Assembly: GCF_019649055.1 (NCBI RefSeq)
Contig: NW_026570259.1
Location: forward strand, 682,001 to 746,000
DNA length: 64,000 nt
Direction: 5' to 3'
Origin: Paramacrobiotus metropolitanus
Lineage: Eukaryota; Tardigrada; Eutardigrada; Parachela; Macrobiotidae
Positions within the stretch are counted from its first letter, which is position 1, and every line of letters begins with the position of its first letter. The position numbers were made by a program, and so were the translations under genes. The notes under the pieces are model-generated. The model did no database searches. It was not told the origin of the DNA and was given only the letters and a program-made list of their open reading frames with translations. Positions 51,863 to 63,491 of the stretch are shown here, piece after piece.

Positions 51863-54800
51863 CTACAAACGACTATCGAACATTGCTCCAAAATATCGAC
51901 ACATCTCTGGATCCTGTAAATAAGTGAAACATATTATGAGAAAAGTTTATCGTGCAGCATGAAAGTACTTTTGATGGTCTCACAAATCACAAGTAAGTTC
52001 GATTACTACAGCAGAGAAAACAATGAGTATATAATGTGTTCACCATGTATTGTACATTGCGTTTATTATGCAACTTACTCGAGTGCAAACCGTTTTAAAT
52101 TCTTCAATAGTAATAAATCCATCTCCATTGAGGTCCATCCTCTAGGAAAGAAGAAGATTACCTATTGGTAGCCTTTAATCTTCGGAAAACTTAAATTATC
52201 CTATATGTTGTATTACTTGCGTACATGCATAAATTTACTACAGAATGTATTATTATCTGTTATTTATACGATTACAGCATTAACTGCGTCTTGTTACTGA
52301 GCAGTTCACATTATAACAAATACGTTACTTCTTAAGAACAGTTCTTACGACATAATATTATCTACTATCTAGTACACTGTATATTATACATAACATATAT
52401 AATAATATCTGCTACGGAATCGTTTAATAAATAACTCAATGGCCAACTGACCAACACCCAAACCGTTAACTTTACACTAAACCATGGGAAGAGCGCGATA
52501 AGTCAGTTTCCAACTTACATGGCCAATCGTCGGATCAAAGCAGTTAAAACGTGCCACTTTAAGTTATTAGAATTAATAATCATCGTTTTATTACGGTACG
52601 TGGCTATTAATTACAGTGGCTGTGGCCTTCACCAATCAGTACACGCGGCGTATGCATGCACTGTGACGCTTACAGTATTACACACCGTTCATGCAACATG
52701 CTGTAATACCATTGCTGTTAAATGCTTAAAATTAATAAGTACGTTTAACGTATAATTTATATAAATATACCCGAAATATGCGGTACACATGATCCTCCAC
52801 GGTACTTTTCTGCATGGCTGGCATGGTGTGCTGCCCGATCATGTCGTACACTGACGTCAAGATAGCCGACATTTCTCCCGGCGAAACGTAGCCGTTGCCG
52901 TTTAAATCATACAGCTTGAAGACCCAGGTCAGCTTCTCATCAATGTTCCCCCTGGTCAACACCGACATGGCCACTAAAAAGTGGGCAAACGTAATACAGC
53001 CACATCTGCCGGTATCCAACGTTCCAAATACATAACCGGCAAAATTCCTTGCATCTGTATGAACAACACGAGGAGGCTTCAACATCGGAAGTCTGTATAT
53101 TGCATCAGAAAGTTGACCTGCCTCCTAATGGAAAAAACTGCGAATACAGATCTTTAAATTTATCCTCTGTTATTAATCCAGTAGGACATTCTTGTTTGAA
53201 TCCGCGATAAATCAGCTGGATCTCGTTGCGGCTGTACTTCGTAATGCTGCATAAGTACTCCAAGCTTTCTGGCACATACCGATCGGGTGGCTGGTCGACA
53301 TCGTCAAGGTCGGCATCTGGAAAAAAACAGTCTTCGAACAATCTAGACATCTTAAGAAGTGCGTAATATGGTATTCCCAAATAGGCCGACACAAATGCTT
53401 AGCTTACAAGGAACACATTTTGTAAAAAGTCGTATTGGAGTTAGCAAATAAGAGAGAGGCATGTTGCACAAAACCAAAAATAAATAAATTACACCCCAAA
53501 AGTAAATCACACAGCTTCTAACTTATCACTAGCTAGAGCGCATTTTTGCCTATTTTTTAAAGCACGTAATGAAATAAATCTCTCATTATAAACATCGGAA
53601 AGCTGGATCAGCGTAAATTTACCCAGATATAAATACAGTGTTAAGCCGATCACGTCGCTTATAAATTCTCATATTAATGGTCAAATTATCGCCAGATAAA
53701 CAAAATCTTTGCTATCTATACAAAACAACGCACTCACGCTTTCGAAACGAGAAGCTTGTAATTGCCGAACGAATGGACGATAGAGCGTTCATCTCAAGAG
53801 CAGACAAATGGCATTTCCATACCAGTACAATTTACGCCGCTTTTTTTTAAAACCAACTGTGTTCCTAGGAATCATTTTTGTATTCCTCCGATAGTGCCTC
53901 AGCTGTTTAAAGAATGACTACGTAAATATTAAGTAATCGAGAGTCATACGGACTACAACATCACAATGATACATGCCTGTTTGCACTTATCCCGCCAACT
54001 GGTCTTAAGACACTTGCCATGTCTGTATAAACTTGCGTAGAGTGTATTGATTATGAATGATGATGCGTTGCCGCGCTCAGCACAGAAGGTATCATTTTCA
54101 CGAGCATTTTACATTATTTAGGATGTGGGAAAGTATGGATGTGAGAAATATTTGACATATGTTATTGGCTGACATGCCGCGCGATTTGTTCAAGTGGGGA
54201 GTTCTGGATCGCACTCTTGACGACAACTACGGAACAGTGATGTAATTGATAGCTGGTAACAACCGGCCAATGATAATTATTACAATCAGCTGGGCTAGTC
54301 AGCTTACATGTACATTGCACGTCAGTTTTCTAAACTATCATAGCGCAAGCCGATGCGAGCTTGCATAATTATAAATACTTCTACTGATATATCAACAGAA
54401 GCGTTAAAGCGTACGTACCGAGTAAATGTACCACAGTTTTAGCGGACAGCTATTGTAGCAGGAAATGACTCTCAACCACCGTAAGTCCGTAACCATCGCG
54501 ATTACTTATAGCTTTCGCTTGTATGATGTCGGCGCTGCGGCCGTTTCGTTGTGAGACTCAGATATTTTTTTATGTAACGGACATACGGACAAAACGCAGT
54601 GGACGACGAAGCATAATATTATAACGTGAACTTTTGAAACTACTCCATTCGGATCGCGCATTTCACTCGAAGTCATACTGTACCACATCAGACATCTGCC
54701 AGCATCACAGCTACGCTTTGCTTTATGTCAGGGACTCATAATACACACAGTCGAAGTAGGACAGCAGTTGCACTAAGTCGAGAAAAATGTCTGATACGTA

Positions 54801-55348
54801 CCACATAATTATGTTAATCTGAGATCTACCAAATTTTCAAAACCGATAACAAAGCGCTAAATTTTGTATAAGGTAAAGTTAACTCCCAGTGCAACTTATA
54901 CTGGTATATAGAAATGAGGGATAAGTAATGACTAACAATAATCAGATAATTAACAATAAGTTAAGATTGTAAGTCCCTAGAACAAAATTTCAGCGGCCAC
55001 AGAAAACAAAAACCGGAAAACGCAATATTTTTTGGCAATCATAATGTTATAATTACAAAGCAATATAAAGTAGCTACCCTTGGTATATTTAATAGCCACC
55101 TGACGCCTAGAGAACAGAAAGGAAATAAGCAAGTCAGTTATTTAAACATGATTACCGTCGTCGGCAATTGCTCCAAAAATTGCTCTTTTCAGTCCACTTA
55201 AAAAATTTATGGTTGATCCTCCTGCTGATCCCAGATCCGACGCATCAATATCCACAGTGCTTCGAGACGACTTTCTGGTGTCCTTACTAGATTTCCGGCT
55301 TTGTACAGTTGGGCCAGATGTGGATGTGGTGCTGTAGGCATGATACAT
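51863..55348 (-). CDS. KChIP-like EF-hand calcium sensor, copy 4
   Basis: Exons 55156-55348, 53122-53316, 52771-53054, 52079-52141 and 51863-51913 join to 261 aa. First exon is Ser/Thr-rich and ends INFLSGLKRAIFGAIADD. Core: YSRNEIQLIYRGFKQECPTG, EF2 DTGRCGCITFAH (key acidic residues lost), EF3 DLNGNGYVSPGE and EF4 DLNGDGFITIEE (canonical), C-terminus YFGAMFDSRL. The intron between exons 2 and 3 (53055-53121, 67 bp) must start at GC (GGAG|GCAGGT): the nearby GT would shift the frame, whereas the GC site restores the 195-bp exon and phase 1 of the paralogues. Intron 1 is 1.8 kb; no second first exon was convincingly found. Confidence 0.86.
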
Positions 55349-56712
55349 TACTAGGCCCAAATTTCAAGAAATTCCAATAATAATTATATCACAACTGATA
55401 ATAACTTCGGGGCTACAGCCTTACAGCGCCAGAAACCATGCCCAGAAAACGGAATTACTAGCAAACTAGTATAGAAGTATGTACAGACTAATACAGTTTG
55501 CAAAGCTTGCATAAGCTGTGAACGAAAACGGTAAACTAATTTCCGAATGTGCCCTATTACGATAGTGAACTTTATGGTACCTAGCTCGCAGTATCTATAT
55601 AGTTTTAACTGCCAGAGGGTACCAGCACAAGGTTGTTGTTTGACCAGCACTTCATCACCGCTTGTAAATGTCAGTCCATGTTTAACTAAAATCCTTTTGA
55701 ATGATCAATGCTGCTGGGAACAGCTGGTAAATAGCAAAACTTCCTTTGTACGCTGACTACTGTTTTGGTGCTTAACGAAGTAAACCCCAATAGCATTTGA
55801 AAGTGTATCTCCCAGCACTGACTTTTTGCCAGTTTTGCGTGATATGATTAATTTTTATACTTTTCTGGATGAACTAATTCCCTTTTGCTTATCTTTTTAA
55901 ATTTTGCACACAAAATAGGTTGCGACTTGATCATATCAGCGGTTATTTGATTCAGAAGCGCTAAACAAATAACTGGCCGATGCGTACATATTACAGTTAT
56001 GTAAACATGTTGTATACTTGGAAGTATGCGTATTATTTGCTGATCTGCTTATTCAACTTTTGTGTACAAAGTAGCCGTATATATTCCAGGTACAATATTA
56101 CATTGGTTGATTTGGTGGTCCTCAATTAGCCATTACATTGTGGATTTGCTAAACACGGCTTAAGGGCTTCCTGTAATAGGGGGATGCGCGTATACTGCGC
56201 AGCATATTGGCAGCCAACCGATTAGCGGCACTTCCCTAGTGGACAGTTTACAGTTCATTATTCTCAGTTCATTACTCTCAACGTTTCTTTTACCGATAGC
56301 TGAATAAAAAATTCACACAGAATTGTATAAACTCAAGTTTCCCAAACAGCCGAAGTTTGAGGTGGATAATGAGGCGTCAACAAAACACTTGGGATTGAAT
56401 GGTGATTTAGCCATAAATTTATCGGTTAAAGCTTACCGCAGCATGAATAAATTCTATTAATTCCGGCGATCGCATGGGACCGCACCACATACCGCATTTC
56501 AAATCCAGGGTCGACATTGACACAAAAGCTTATTCGTGAGTTTCTAGCACAAAATTAGCAAAACCGGCAATTTTGCAATAAGTTAAAACATAGATTACCG
56601 TAAATTCTTTCGCTGAAATCGTTCAACCGATACATTAATCAATGTTTCACTGCCATTGTTGCAGTGTGCGCCATTTTTCATTTGCTAAAACACTTCGTCT
56701 CACACTACTACA
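55349..56712. other. intergenic between divergent genes
   Basis: Promoter region for KChIP-like copy 4 (-) and the secreted glycoprotein gene (+). No further exon found. Confidence 0.4.
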
Positions 56713-57856
56713 ATGTGGATGTGTAGTTTCTTTACCGCTCCTGTAGCGGCGTTTATGATTGCGCATGTTATGGCTCAGGACGAAGGAACACCAGTTCGGA
56801 TGGTTACCGTCGATGTATGCTAGAGATTCAGTTTTAATGGTAGTTTGGATTTGAACTGATCTTCATGGCTGCAGTTACCGCACTTGCTCAACCGGACTTC
56901 GGATACTGACCCAACCGGATACATTCCAGATCTGTGGGATGCATTGGACAACACTAAACTAATCACGCTAAAATACCCGATTAGGGTTGCTTCCAATTTT
57001 GGCCAGGCTGTTCGCGACATACTTAACGGAGTGCGTCATGATTTTTAGAAGCAGTTAGATGCAACTACAGATATGTTCCTTCCCCACTGTATCTTCTGTA
57101 CTGAACCTTTCTCTTCTTTTTATTCAGAATTCTGATGTCTTCCTTGCCTTTGTTGAGCCTACCGCGGAACTGAACAAATCCATGACCTTTACTATACCGG
57201 TTATGAATACCAGCAATGTGCTCGTGTACCATAAGGATCTCAATTCCACAGACACATTACTGTACTTAAACGGAACAGATGCGAAAGATATTATGGAGGT
57301 ACCAAATTGATAAAATTACCAAATGGAGGACAAAAATAATACTTTGGCCAGAAAAGCCCTCTAATTAAACTGCGTTTGAATTCAGCGTCACACTAACGTG
57401 TTCACTCCGACAATGAGACAGCTGAGCCAAGCCGTACCTTCTGTCCCAGCTGGACTGGAAGCCGTTAATAACAAAAAGGCTTTTTTTCTTGGACGGTATC
57501 CGTTCTTCAACAAAGTCATGAAAAAGTATCCGAATCTACGCATCACTAAAAAACTGGAAACGGTTATTACCCATTTTGGCGTAGCAAAAAACAGTAAGTT
57601 GCTTTTTTAGCGTGCTTGAATGTAGGTAATTATACTAGACATCCAAAAACAATTTATTTGAACGCTGATTGAATTGTCTCATAAAACCTAGGTATTATAA
57701 AAATGCTTTTGTTTTTTAGAGCCAGAAATCCTGGAAAGTTTGAACGCAGCCCTTTATATGCTGAAAAGAGCCGGGACCTTAGAAAACTTGAGGATACTTC
57801 ATTTCGAGGGAGTGGAAAGGGCACTGAACAAACTTAACACTAAACCTAAGGCCTGA
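56713..57856 (+). CDS. secreted glycoprotein of unknown family
   Basis: Exons 56713-56814, 56875-57030, 57128-57298, 57386-57593 and 57720-57856 join in phase to 257 aa. The start MWMCSFFTAPVAAFMIAHVM followed by AQ looks like a signal peptide. The mature chain has five N-glycosylation sequons in the first half (NRT, NKS, NTS, NST, NGT), then a basic helical half (FFNKVMKKYPNLRITKKLE; LENLRILHFEGVERALNKL). After the signal peptide I see no cysteine, so no disulphide-rich fold. It resembles neither a protease nor a lectin I know, and I do not assign a function. The 60-bp intron 1 has only a moderate acceptor. Confidence 0.7.
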
Positions 57857-58562
57857 CTGACTGTTTACAGCACAAATTTACATTTCTAATGGCTAATAGC
57901 TAATGCCAGATGAAGAAAACATAATCGCTCACAATAAACCGAAGTTTAGAGCGCGTGCTACAACTACTTATCTTTCCATAGAGCAGTTAAAATTACGGTT
58001 ATAATTCACATCAATGACATACTTACTTGTTGGAGTCATCACGTTAATTAATTTTACATGCTAGTGGCATTCGGGATCAGTGTACCATAGCAGTACTACC
58101 ACAGCCAAGTAGTAGCGCAATATAATTATTGGGCTGTTGTACTACAATACAGTACTAGTACTAGTTCCAAAGGTTTCAGTACGAGTTTTATTATTAGTCG
58201 GTGGCCTGTCAGTGGTGTTAATAGTGCGCTCTTTACCATCGGTTTCGGAAATAAATTCCTCTTCTCGATGTTAGCTAAAATATGAATATATAACCGAGCG
58301 AATGCCAAGAAAGCTAAATATAGTGTAATACACTACGTATCGTTGTAGTGTGCAGGAATATGGTGTAAATATTCATGCACATTACAACGAAACTGTACTT
58401 CGCTGCTGTAATGTGATAAAATGCAGAGGACCAACAGTATTCGTAAGCCAAAAAAGCAATACTATGACGTTTATTTCACAGCGGGCAAAAAATAAAACGT
58501 TAAAAACACATACAGTAACTTGAGTGAATGACAATATTAATGAGCCGACCCAGCAATGCCAC
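57857..58562. other. convergent intergenic region
   Basis: Between 3' ends of the glycoprotein gene (+) and the eIF4E gene (-). Only a poly(A) signal is recognised. Confidence 0.4.
58470..58475 (-). terminator. poly(A) signal for eIF4E-family gene
   Basis: TTTATT on the plus strand, i.e. AATAAA on the coding strand, about 90 bp after the stop codon. Confidence 0.5.
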
Positions 58563-59537
58563 TCACATCGGTCTTTGGTGCGGAGGTTCAAAGGGCACCG
58601 AATGCAATCGATCTGGCAAGTTTACATTAAGAGTCTGTAGTTTCGAAATATCTTGGGCTGGCCGATTCCGGTCGCCAGTCCCTGTTAAGTAATCAATCTG
58701 AACACATGGAATGTCTTTTAAAAGCTCCTTTATGCGATCCCGAACGAACTCCACATAGGCGGGTCGCGTTGTGCACAGCCACACGTAGATTCGATAAAAC
58801 TGTCCTTTAACGGTTATGGACACTCCGTTAATGAACCCTGAATACGGTACCCATCGTTCCTCAATGCAGTGTACCATTAGATCCCGCCAAAAGTTGTCCA
58901 CAATCTGCGGGAGCTCGTTGACCTTAAATATAATTTTCCATCTGCCTATAAACAAAAGCAACCAAAATTTGTGCCAATCAGCAAAAACCGACATGCAATT
59001 ACCGCCATCTATGTTTTCGGCATCGTTCCAGTCCGGCCACACTGGACGCCGGCCGAATCCTCCGCGGAACAATGCCATCTCGCGCTTGGCTGGCAACTCC
59101 GACGGCGGTTTAATAGTGTTCCACATTCCCCAGAACTGTTCCTTATAATCAAATGTGCACATGGGCTTCATGTTCTCCTTCCAATCTGCCTCGCCTTTTT
59201 CCGTGATGATGTACCAGTACGTCCAGGCCGCGTTCAAGCGGATGCCTCGTGGGCAATCAAGACGAAACCGCTGAAGGTATGACTGATACGCTTCTTGGTC
59301 GGGTTGTTGGGAGGATGGTAGGCTCTGTTGGTTCTCGGCTGGAGCCCCGTATGGATCGTGGATGTTGTAGAGTTCTTGCGAGTTGGAACTGCACGGGGTC
59401 AGTCGGCCGCCGTTCGACAGCGGGGAAAAGTACGGCAGGGGCTCCTGTTCCGCATCTGAATTATCTGACGGTGCATCTCCCGACCCGTAATAGCCGTTAC
59501 TAATAGTACATAAATCTAGTCGCGGATATTGATTCAT
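58563..59537 (-). CDS. eIF4E-family cap-binding protein
   Basis: Exons 59003-59537 and 58563-58945 (intron 57 bp, in frame, no stop) give 305 aa. eIF4E proteins bind the mRNA m7G cap; this one may promote or, if 4EHP-like, repress translation. Core from about residue 100: LNAAWTYWYI, ADWKENMKPM with Trp119 (human Trp56), QFWGMWNTI with Trp136 (human Trp73, contact for eIF4G/4E-BP), RRPVWPDW with Trp167 (human Trp102), DGGRWKIIFK across the splice junction, and VWLCTTR with Trp234 (human Trp166). The cap-stacking tryptophans are kept, but the Glu after Trp102 in human is Pro here, with Asp one residue later. The N-terminus is a 100-aa polar extension and the C-terminus is extended by about 35 aa. 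Removing the 57-bp intron restores the GGRW motif, which is the evidence for splicing. Confidence 0.85.
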   Translation of the reverse strand: MNQYPRLDLCTISNGYYGSGDAPSDNSDAEQEPLPYFSPLSNGGRLTPCSSNSQELYNIHDPYGAPAENQQSLPSSQQPDQEAYQSYLQRFRLDCPRGIRLNAAWTYWYIITEKGEADWKENMKPMCTFDYKEQFWGMWNTIKPPSELPAKREMALFRGGFGRRPVWPDWNDAENIDGGNCMSVFADWHKFWLLLFIGRWKIIFKVNELPQIVDNFWRDLMVHCIEERWVPYSGFINGVSITVKGQFYRIYVWLCTTRPAYVEFVRDRIKELLKDIPCVQIDYLTGTGDRNRPAQDISKLQTLNVNLPDRLHSVPFEPPHQRPM

Positions 59538-60272
59538 GCCGGGCCAGTTCCGTTCTCTTATTGGCTTTGTGTGCGAATGTTGACGCTTTTACAAACACTG
59601 TTAACTGGCTGTGTACATTGTCTCTGCAGTCACGTACATTTTACGACGCGCACAACAGCTAAACGTCCTCCTGATCTGGCCATAGTCTTCCTGGCAACAA
59701 CAGCGCTAAACACGAAGTACTTATTTTGTGCATTCGAATATAGACGACTACGCTGTAGATTTATGCAACAACAACAAGACATCCTTTTATAACGGGATAA
59801 ACGTTATTCGCTTCGAATAAGTACAGTAAGTACTTATCGTAAATACCTACAGCGCATACTGTGGTTTGTGCTGCTGTGGTTCAGTAGGACCGCAATAGGT
59901 CCACAAACTTGGTCATGCGGGTCATAATTACTTTTTATTCTGTTAACCGTGGTATTCAGGATTTAAAGGAACAACAAAAACTTGAATATAATACTACAAT
60001 ATTTTTCGTACTCGCAGCGATATGAACATTTTTTCCATAAAGCTTTTCGATTTTAGTTTTTCCATTTTGTTTATATATTTTTTTCAATAATTATTAATAC
60101 GAGTACGAATATCGATTTTAATTCTGCGCACCGTGACAAGGAGCAAAATGAGCAAGTGTGAGCATAACCACGTTAATGTAAAAATACAGAAAGAGTGCAC
60201 AACTCACTGTACAATACCAAAACCAAACGTTACCAAACAGATATATCATTACCAAATTACAGTACTGAAAGG
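59538..60272. other. intergenic, promoter side of eIF4E gene
   Basis: Between the eIF4E start and the 3' end of the metalloprotease, both minus strand. No exon seen. Confidence 0.4.
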
Positions 60273-62288
60273 CTAGTCAAGCTTTCCAATCGCATCTTTA
60301 TCAATGCACTTAAAATTATAGCAGATTTTGTCCTTATTTGGCGAACACGCAGTGCCGGCCATAGCGGGTCCGAATTTGACGCCAAACTGCCTGGACGGAT
60401 TATCCACGCCTACTACTTTGCAGTCGAGCGATCTGCAGAGTGCATCTCCGGTTTCCGTTGGCGGGGAATAAATTTTCTGTATTTGGTTTTTGCGCACCTT
60501 CTTAAAGGTCATCCATACCGGCCCCAGCAGCAGACGACACAGGTCGGTAGCATCCAGAGGATTGCGAACAATAACGCCTGAAAAAGATAAACAAACACGC
60601 TTTTCCGAATGTTGTATTCTTTATTAAGGCCGGGCAAATTCCGTTCTCTTCTTGGGAACCTAAAAACCGCTCTTACCTAAAAAGTGCGTCTTAAATGAGA
60701 ACTGGCGTTCGATTTTGTCTTTTTGAGAGCGAACCAAACAGCGGTTGGCTCCGTTCAGCGCTTTAATCAGCTCCTGTGTTGTACAACGTGTCAAACTCGG
60801 TAATGTGCCTTTAGTGGCCCACGGGTTACCACCGCTGGAATGGGACGACATGAAGGAACTTCGATCAGGATCCTTGGGATTATACCGGCACTCCTTCAGC
60901 TGCTCCTCATGGTGCATTCCCAGCGAGTGACCCAGTTCATGGGCACCGGACAGGCTCGCCATTGGTGAATTCATTTCCACTAGTGAACAATGTCTGCGTT
61001 GGTTGCATGTTGACCCTATCTAACCCACCCAGGACATACAACAAAAAGAATAATTATGATCACTCAGCAGTTCATAATTTACCCAAGCTAACCCAATCGT
61101 ATCGTAGGCCTTATGGGTTTCCGGGATCGATCGTGGATCAGTGTGCGTTGGTCGCCACCCTCGTATTCGGTCATTGCGTTTGGCTTCTGGCAACGTTATC
61201 TGATCGAACTCCATCTCTCTTCTCTTTCTTTTCTTGTTCTTATCATAAATATCCAGATAAGTTAGGGCTTGTACATGGTCGTAATCTTCATGATTATAAG
61301 GTCCTTCACAGAGGTTCTTCAAGTACTGCTCAGCGTGCGGATCAGCACCGAGGTCGTTCTGTGGGGATTGAAAAAACCCAACGGATTTTAGGGTTATGTG
61401 TAGTCGGACCTGCCGACGCAGAACTCTCTCGCGGTACATCGCTTGGACTTCATTATAGAATGCCAACACGAGAAATAACTGGTTCTCCGGCTTCATAAAC
61501 TGCCAGTCCACCATTGTCTGATACACGGTGTGGTCCGCTATTACAGCCATCTTTAAAGACGCTCGAATTCCCGAGTACGATTTTCTCCGGTTGGTATTCC
61601 TCCTCGAGGACACATCAAATTCATGATTTTCGTCACCGGTTTCCGCTTTAGACAACTCATAAATGATGTGCGTACCGGCATTTTCCGTCTCTTTCTCAAG
61701 ATGGACGTCGAATGTTTGCTTAAATTTCTCCTTGAACCTTGGTCGGAGCGGTACAATGCGTAATAATCGATTGGATGCCTCAAAAATTCCCTGCATCCCG
61801 TCTGGAGAAAAGGCCAATGCTCCGTTGGTTTCAGAGTTTGGTATATCGAATGCATTATTAACGGGTGTCACGCGCGTCAAGTAAAATCTTTGCAGCTGCG
61901 AGGCAGATGGCTTAAAAATGGCTCCAGATGATTTATCCGATTTATAGTACGTAACCGTTAAATTTGGATCAAACAAATAGTCATTACGGACAGCTTGGAC
62001 TCTGTGTCTGGTATCAAAAGCGTCTAAGTAGAGTTCTAATTCCGCCGGGTACACCCAAGTCGGGTCACGGACATGAACAGGAAAGTCGCGATATGCGGGG
62101 TGAAACTGCGGAGTGATTACATCATAGTTTGGTACACTTGCTATATCTGCGCTACCAAAATGGTACTGCAAATCAGGCACATCCATGTACGTGTGAACGT
62201 CATGCCTGTAGTTTATTGTAGCCGGTTTAGATGAACTGTAACCAATCACATGGAGCGTAACGATACTGACGACAGCAAAAATTTCCAT
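60273..62288 (-). CDS. secreted ADAMTS-like zinc metalloprotease (M12B)
   Basis: Exons 61040-62288, 60677-60979 and 60273-60577 join to 618 aa. ATG 62288 opens a signal peptide (MEIFAVVSIVTLHVIG). A propeptide of about 220 residues ends in basic sites (NTNRRK) suited to furin-type cleavage. The catalytic domain starts near SLKMAVIADHTVY and contains HELGHSLGMHH (zinc ligands His430, His434, His440; base Glu431) and a downstream Met-turn (SSFMSSHS). A basic insertion KNKKRKRRE lies before the active site. The last exon is a cysteine-rich module like the disintegrin-like or Cys-rich part of ADAMTS (ALCRSLDC, AGTACSPNKDKICYNFKCI). No thrombospondin type 1 repeat follows: the protein ends here, so it is an ADAMTS-like enzyme without TSP1. 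Likely role is extracellular matrix or cuticle remodelling (inference). Confidence 0.85.
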
Positions 62289-62616
62289 TGCAGCATGCTG
62301 GGTTACCAAAAAATGGCAACTTATTACCGGAGCAAATGTGCGACCATGACCTTTATTGTTTAATTTTTGATACAGTACCTTTCAGCTGAATGCTAAATTA
62401 ATGGTTATATCGCAACAATAGGAATCCTTCCTTAAATTTCAATTAAAAGAAAGACAATCATACAAAAACGCGCACCAGCGCTCGCAATATCACAGTTTTC
62501 CGGAAAGATCAGTCCCAACGCGATTCTTAAGCACCACATTTTCTCATAGGTTATTCGACGAATTAAACAAATAAAAATGACAAACGTAGTGGATAATCCG
62601 ACAAAAAAATCACAGT
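62289..62616. other. short intergenic gap
   Basis: Between the metalloprotease start and the zinc-finger stop, both minus strand. AT-rich with no exon seen. Confidence 0.4.
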
Positions 62617-63192
62617 TCACAATTTTTTTATTTTATCGCCTCTCACGACGGGATTATTCTTACGAATTTCTTCTGTTCCCAAAGAACGGTAATCAAACGG
62701 GCATTTATGCGCATCATGATAACGATGTATGGCACAGAATAATCCGCCGCATCGGCATGTTACCCCAGTCAACCCCACACGCTTATTGCATTCTTTGCAC
62801 CGATTGATCGATCGGCCTGGTCCTGTCCGAGACTCGTTACTGGATGACCGCGACGAGGCCTCTTTGTTATTGGGCGCGTCTATGGATTGGTTGATATTTT
62901 CACTTTCTTCGCCGTTGGTTTCTAGCGGCATGAGATCAGGTGGTCGGACGGTTTCCGGGGTTTTATCCGGCGGTACATCGATAACAGGAGGTGCCACCGG
63001 AGGGTGTGTGGTAGCGTTGATATTCAGGCGATTGCGCGACGACCGCGCCGCCAAGGGAACGAAGGCGTTGACTGGTGGCGGTTGGGGGTGGTGGAGTTTG
63101 TAGCATTTGGAGCACATTCCGCCGTTGGACGGAGAGCCGAAGAAGCCGCAGCCATTAGTACAGAGGTTTGGCTGCTGGTCTTGGTTCTCCAT
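62617..63192 (-). CDS. A20/AN1 zinc-finger protein (ZFAND5/6-like)
   Basis: Intronless 191-aa frame starting at ATG 63192. N-terminal A20 finger: Cys at 11, 15, 27 and 30 ([20 protein letters not shown]). A proline-rich then Ser-rich linker follows, and a C-terminal AN1 finger ([30 protein letters not shown]) with the full Cys/His set, ending in a basic tail. ZFAND5/6 proteins bind ubiquitin through A20 and act in stress responses and proteasomal turnover (known of the family). Cytosolic or nuclear. It lies 300 bp head to head with the next gene, suggesting a shared promoter. Confidence 0.93.
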   Translation of the reverse strand: MENQDQQPNLCTNGCGFFGSPSNGGMCSKCYKLHHPQPPPVNAFVPLAARSSRNRLNINATTHPPVAPPVIDVPPDKTPETVRPPDLMPLETNGEESENINQSIDAPNNKEASSRSSSNESRTGPGRSINRCKECNKRVGLTGVTCRCGGLFCAIHRYHDAHKCPFDYRSLGTEEIRKNNPVVRGDKIKKL

Positions 63193-63491
63193 CTGCGCAG
63201 ACGCTGCTACACGGGATCGTTGAACATTACAATAATGGGGGGCTATATAGAACTTTATGGGAGATTTTGCAGATTTGTGTACTGGAACAGTGCTTATGAG
63301 CTTCGTAGGGTATGCCTAGTTGCACCGAATGTTCGCATTGTACAGTACGTATTGTACCTTTGAAACACGTTGCCGTAGAAACTCGATCCACCTTGCGACG
63401 TGTTCCAACTGAACGGCTTGTGCTCCGTTCAATCGAAAAATGTGTGAATTCAGGCAGATTCTTTACAGCTGACAGAAAATTCTGACAAGTA
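63193..63491. promoter_or_regulatory. putative bidirectional promoter
   Basis: 299 bp between the divergent ATGs at 63192 (-) and 63492 (+) must hold both 5' UTRs and promoters. No TATA box in a convincing position was seen. Confidence 0.45.

Noticed and set aside
58816-59503. Several overlapping plus-strand frames opposite the eIF4E gene
   Set aside because: Shadows of the minus-strand coding sequence; no motifs or splice logic of their own.
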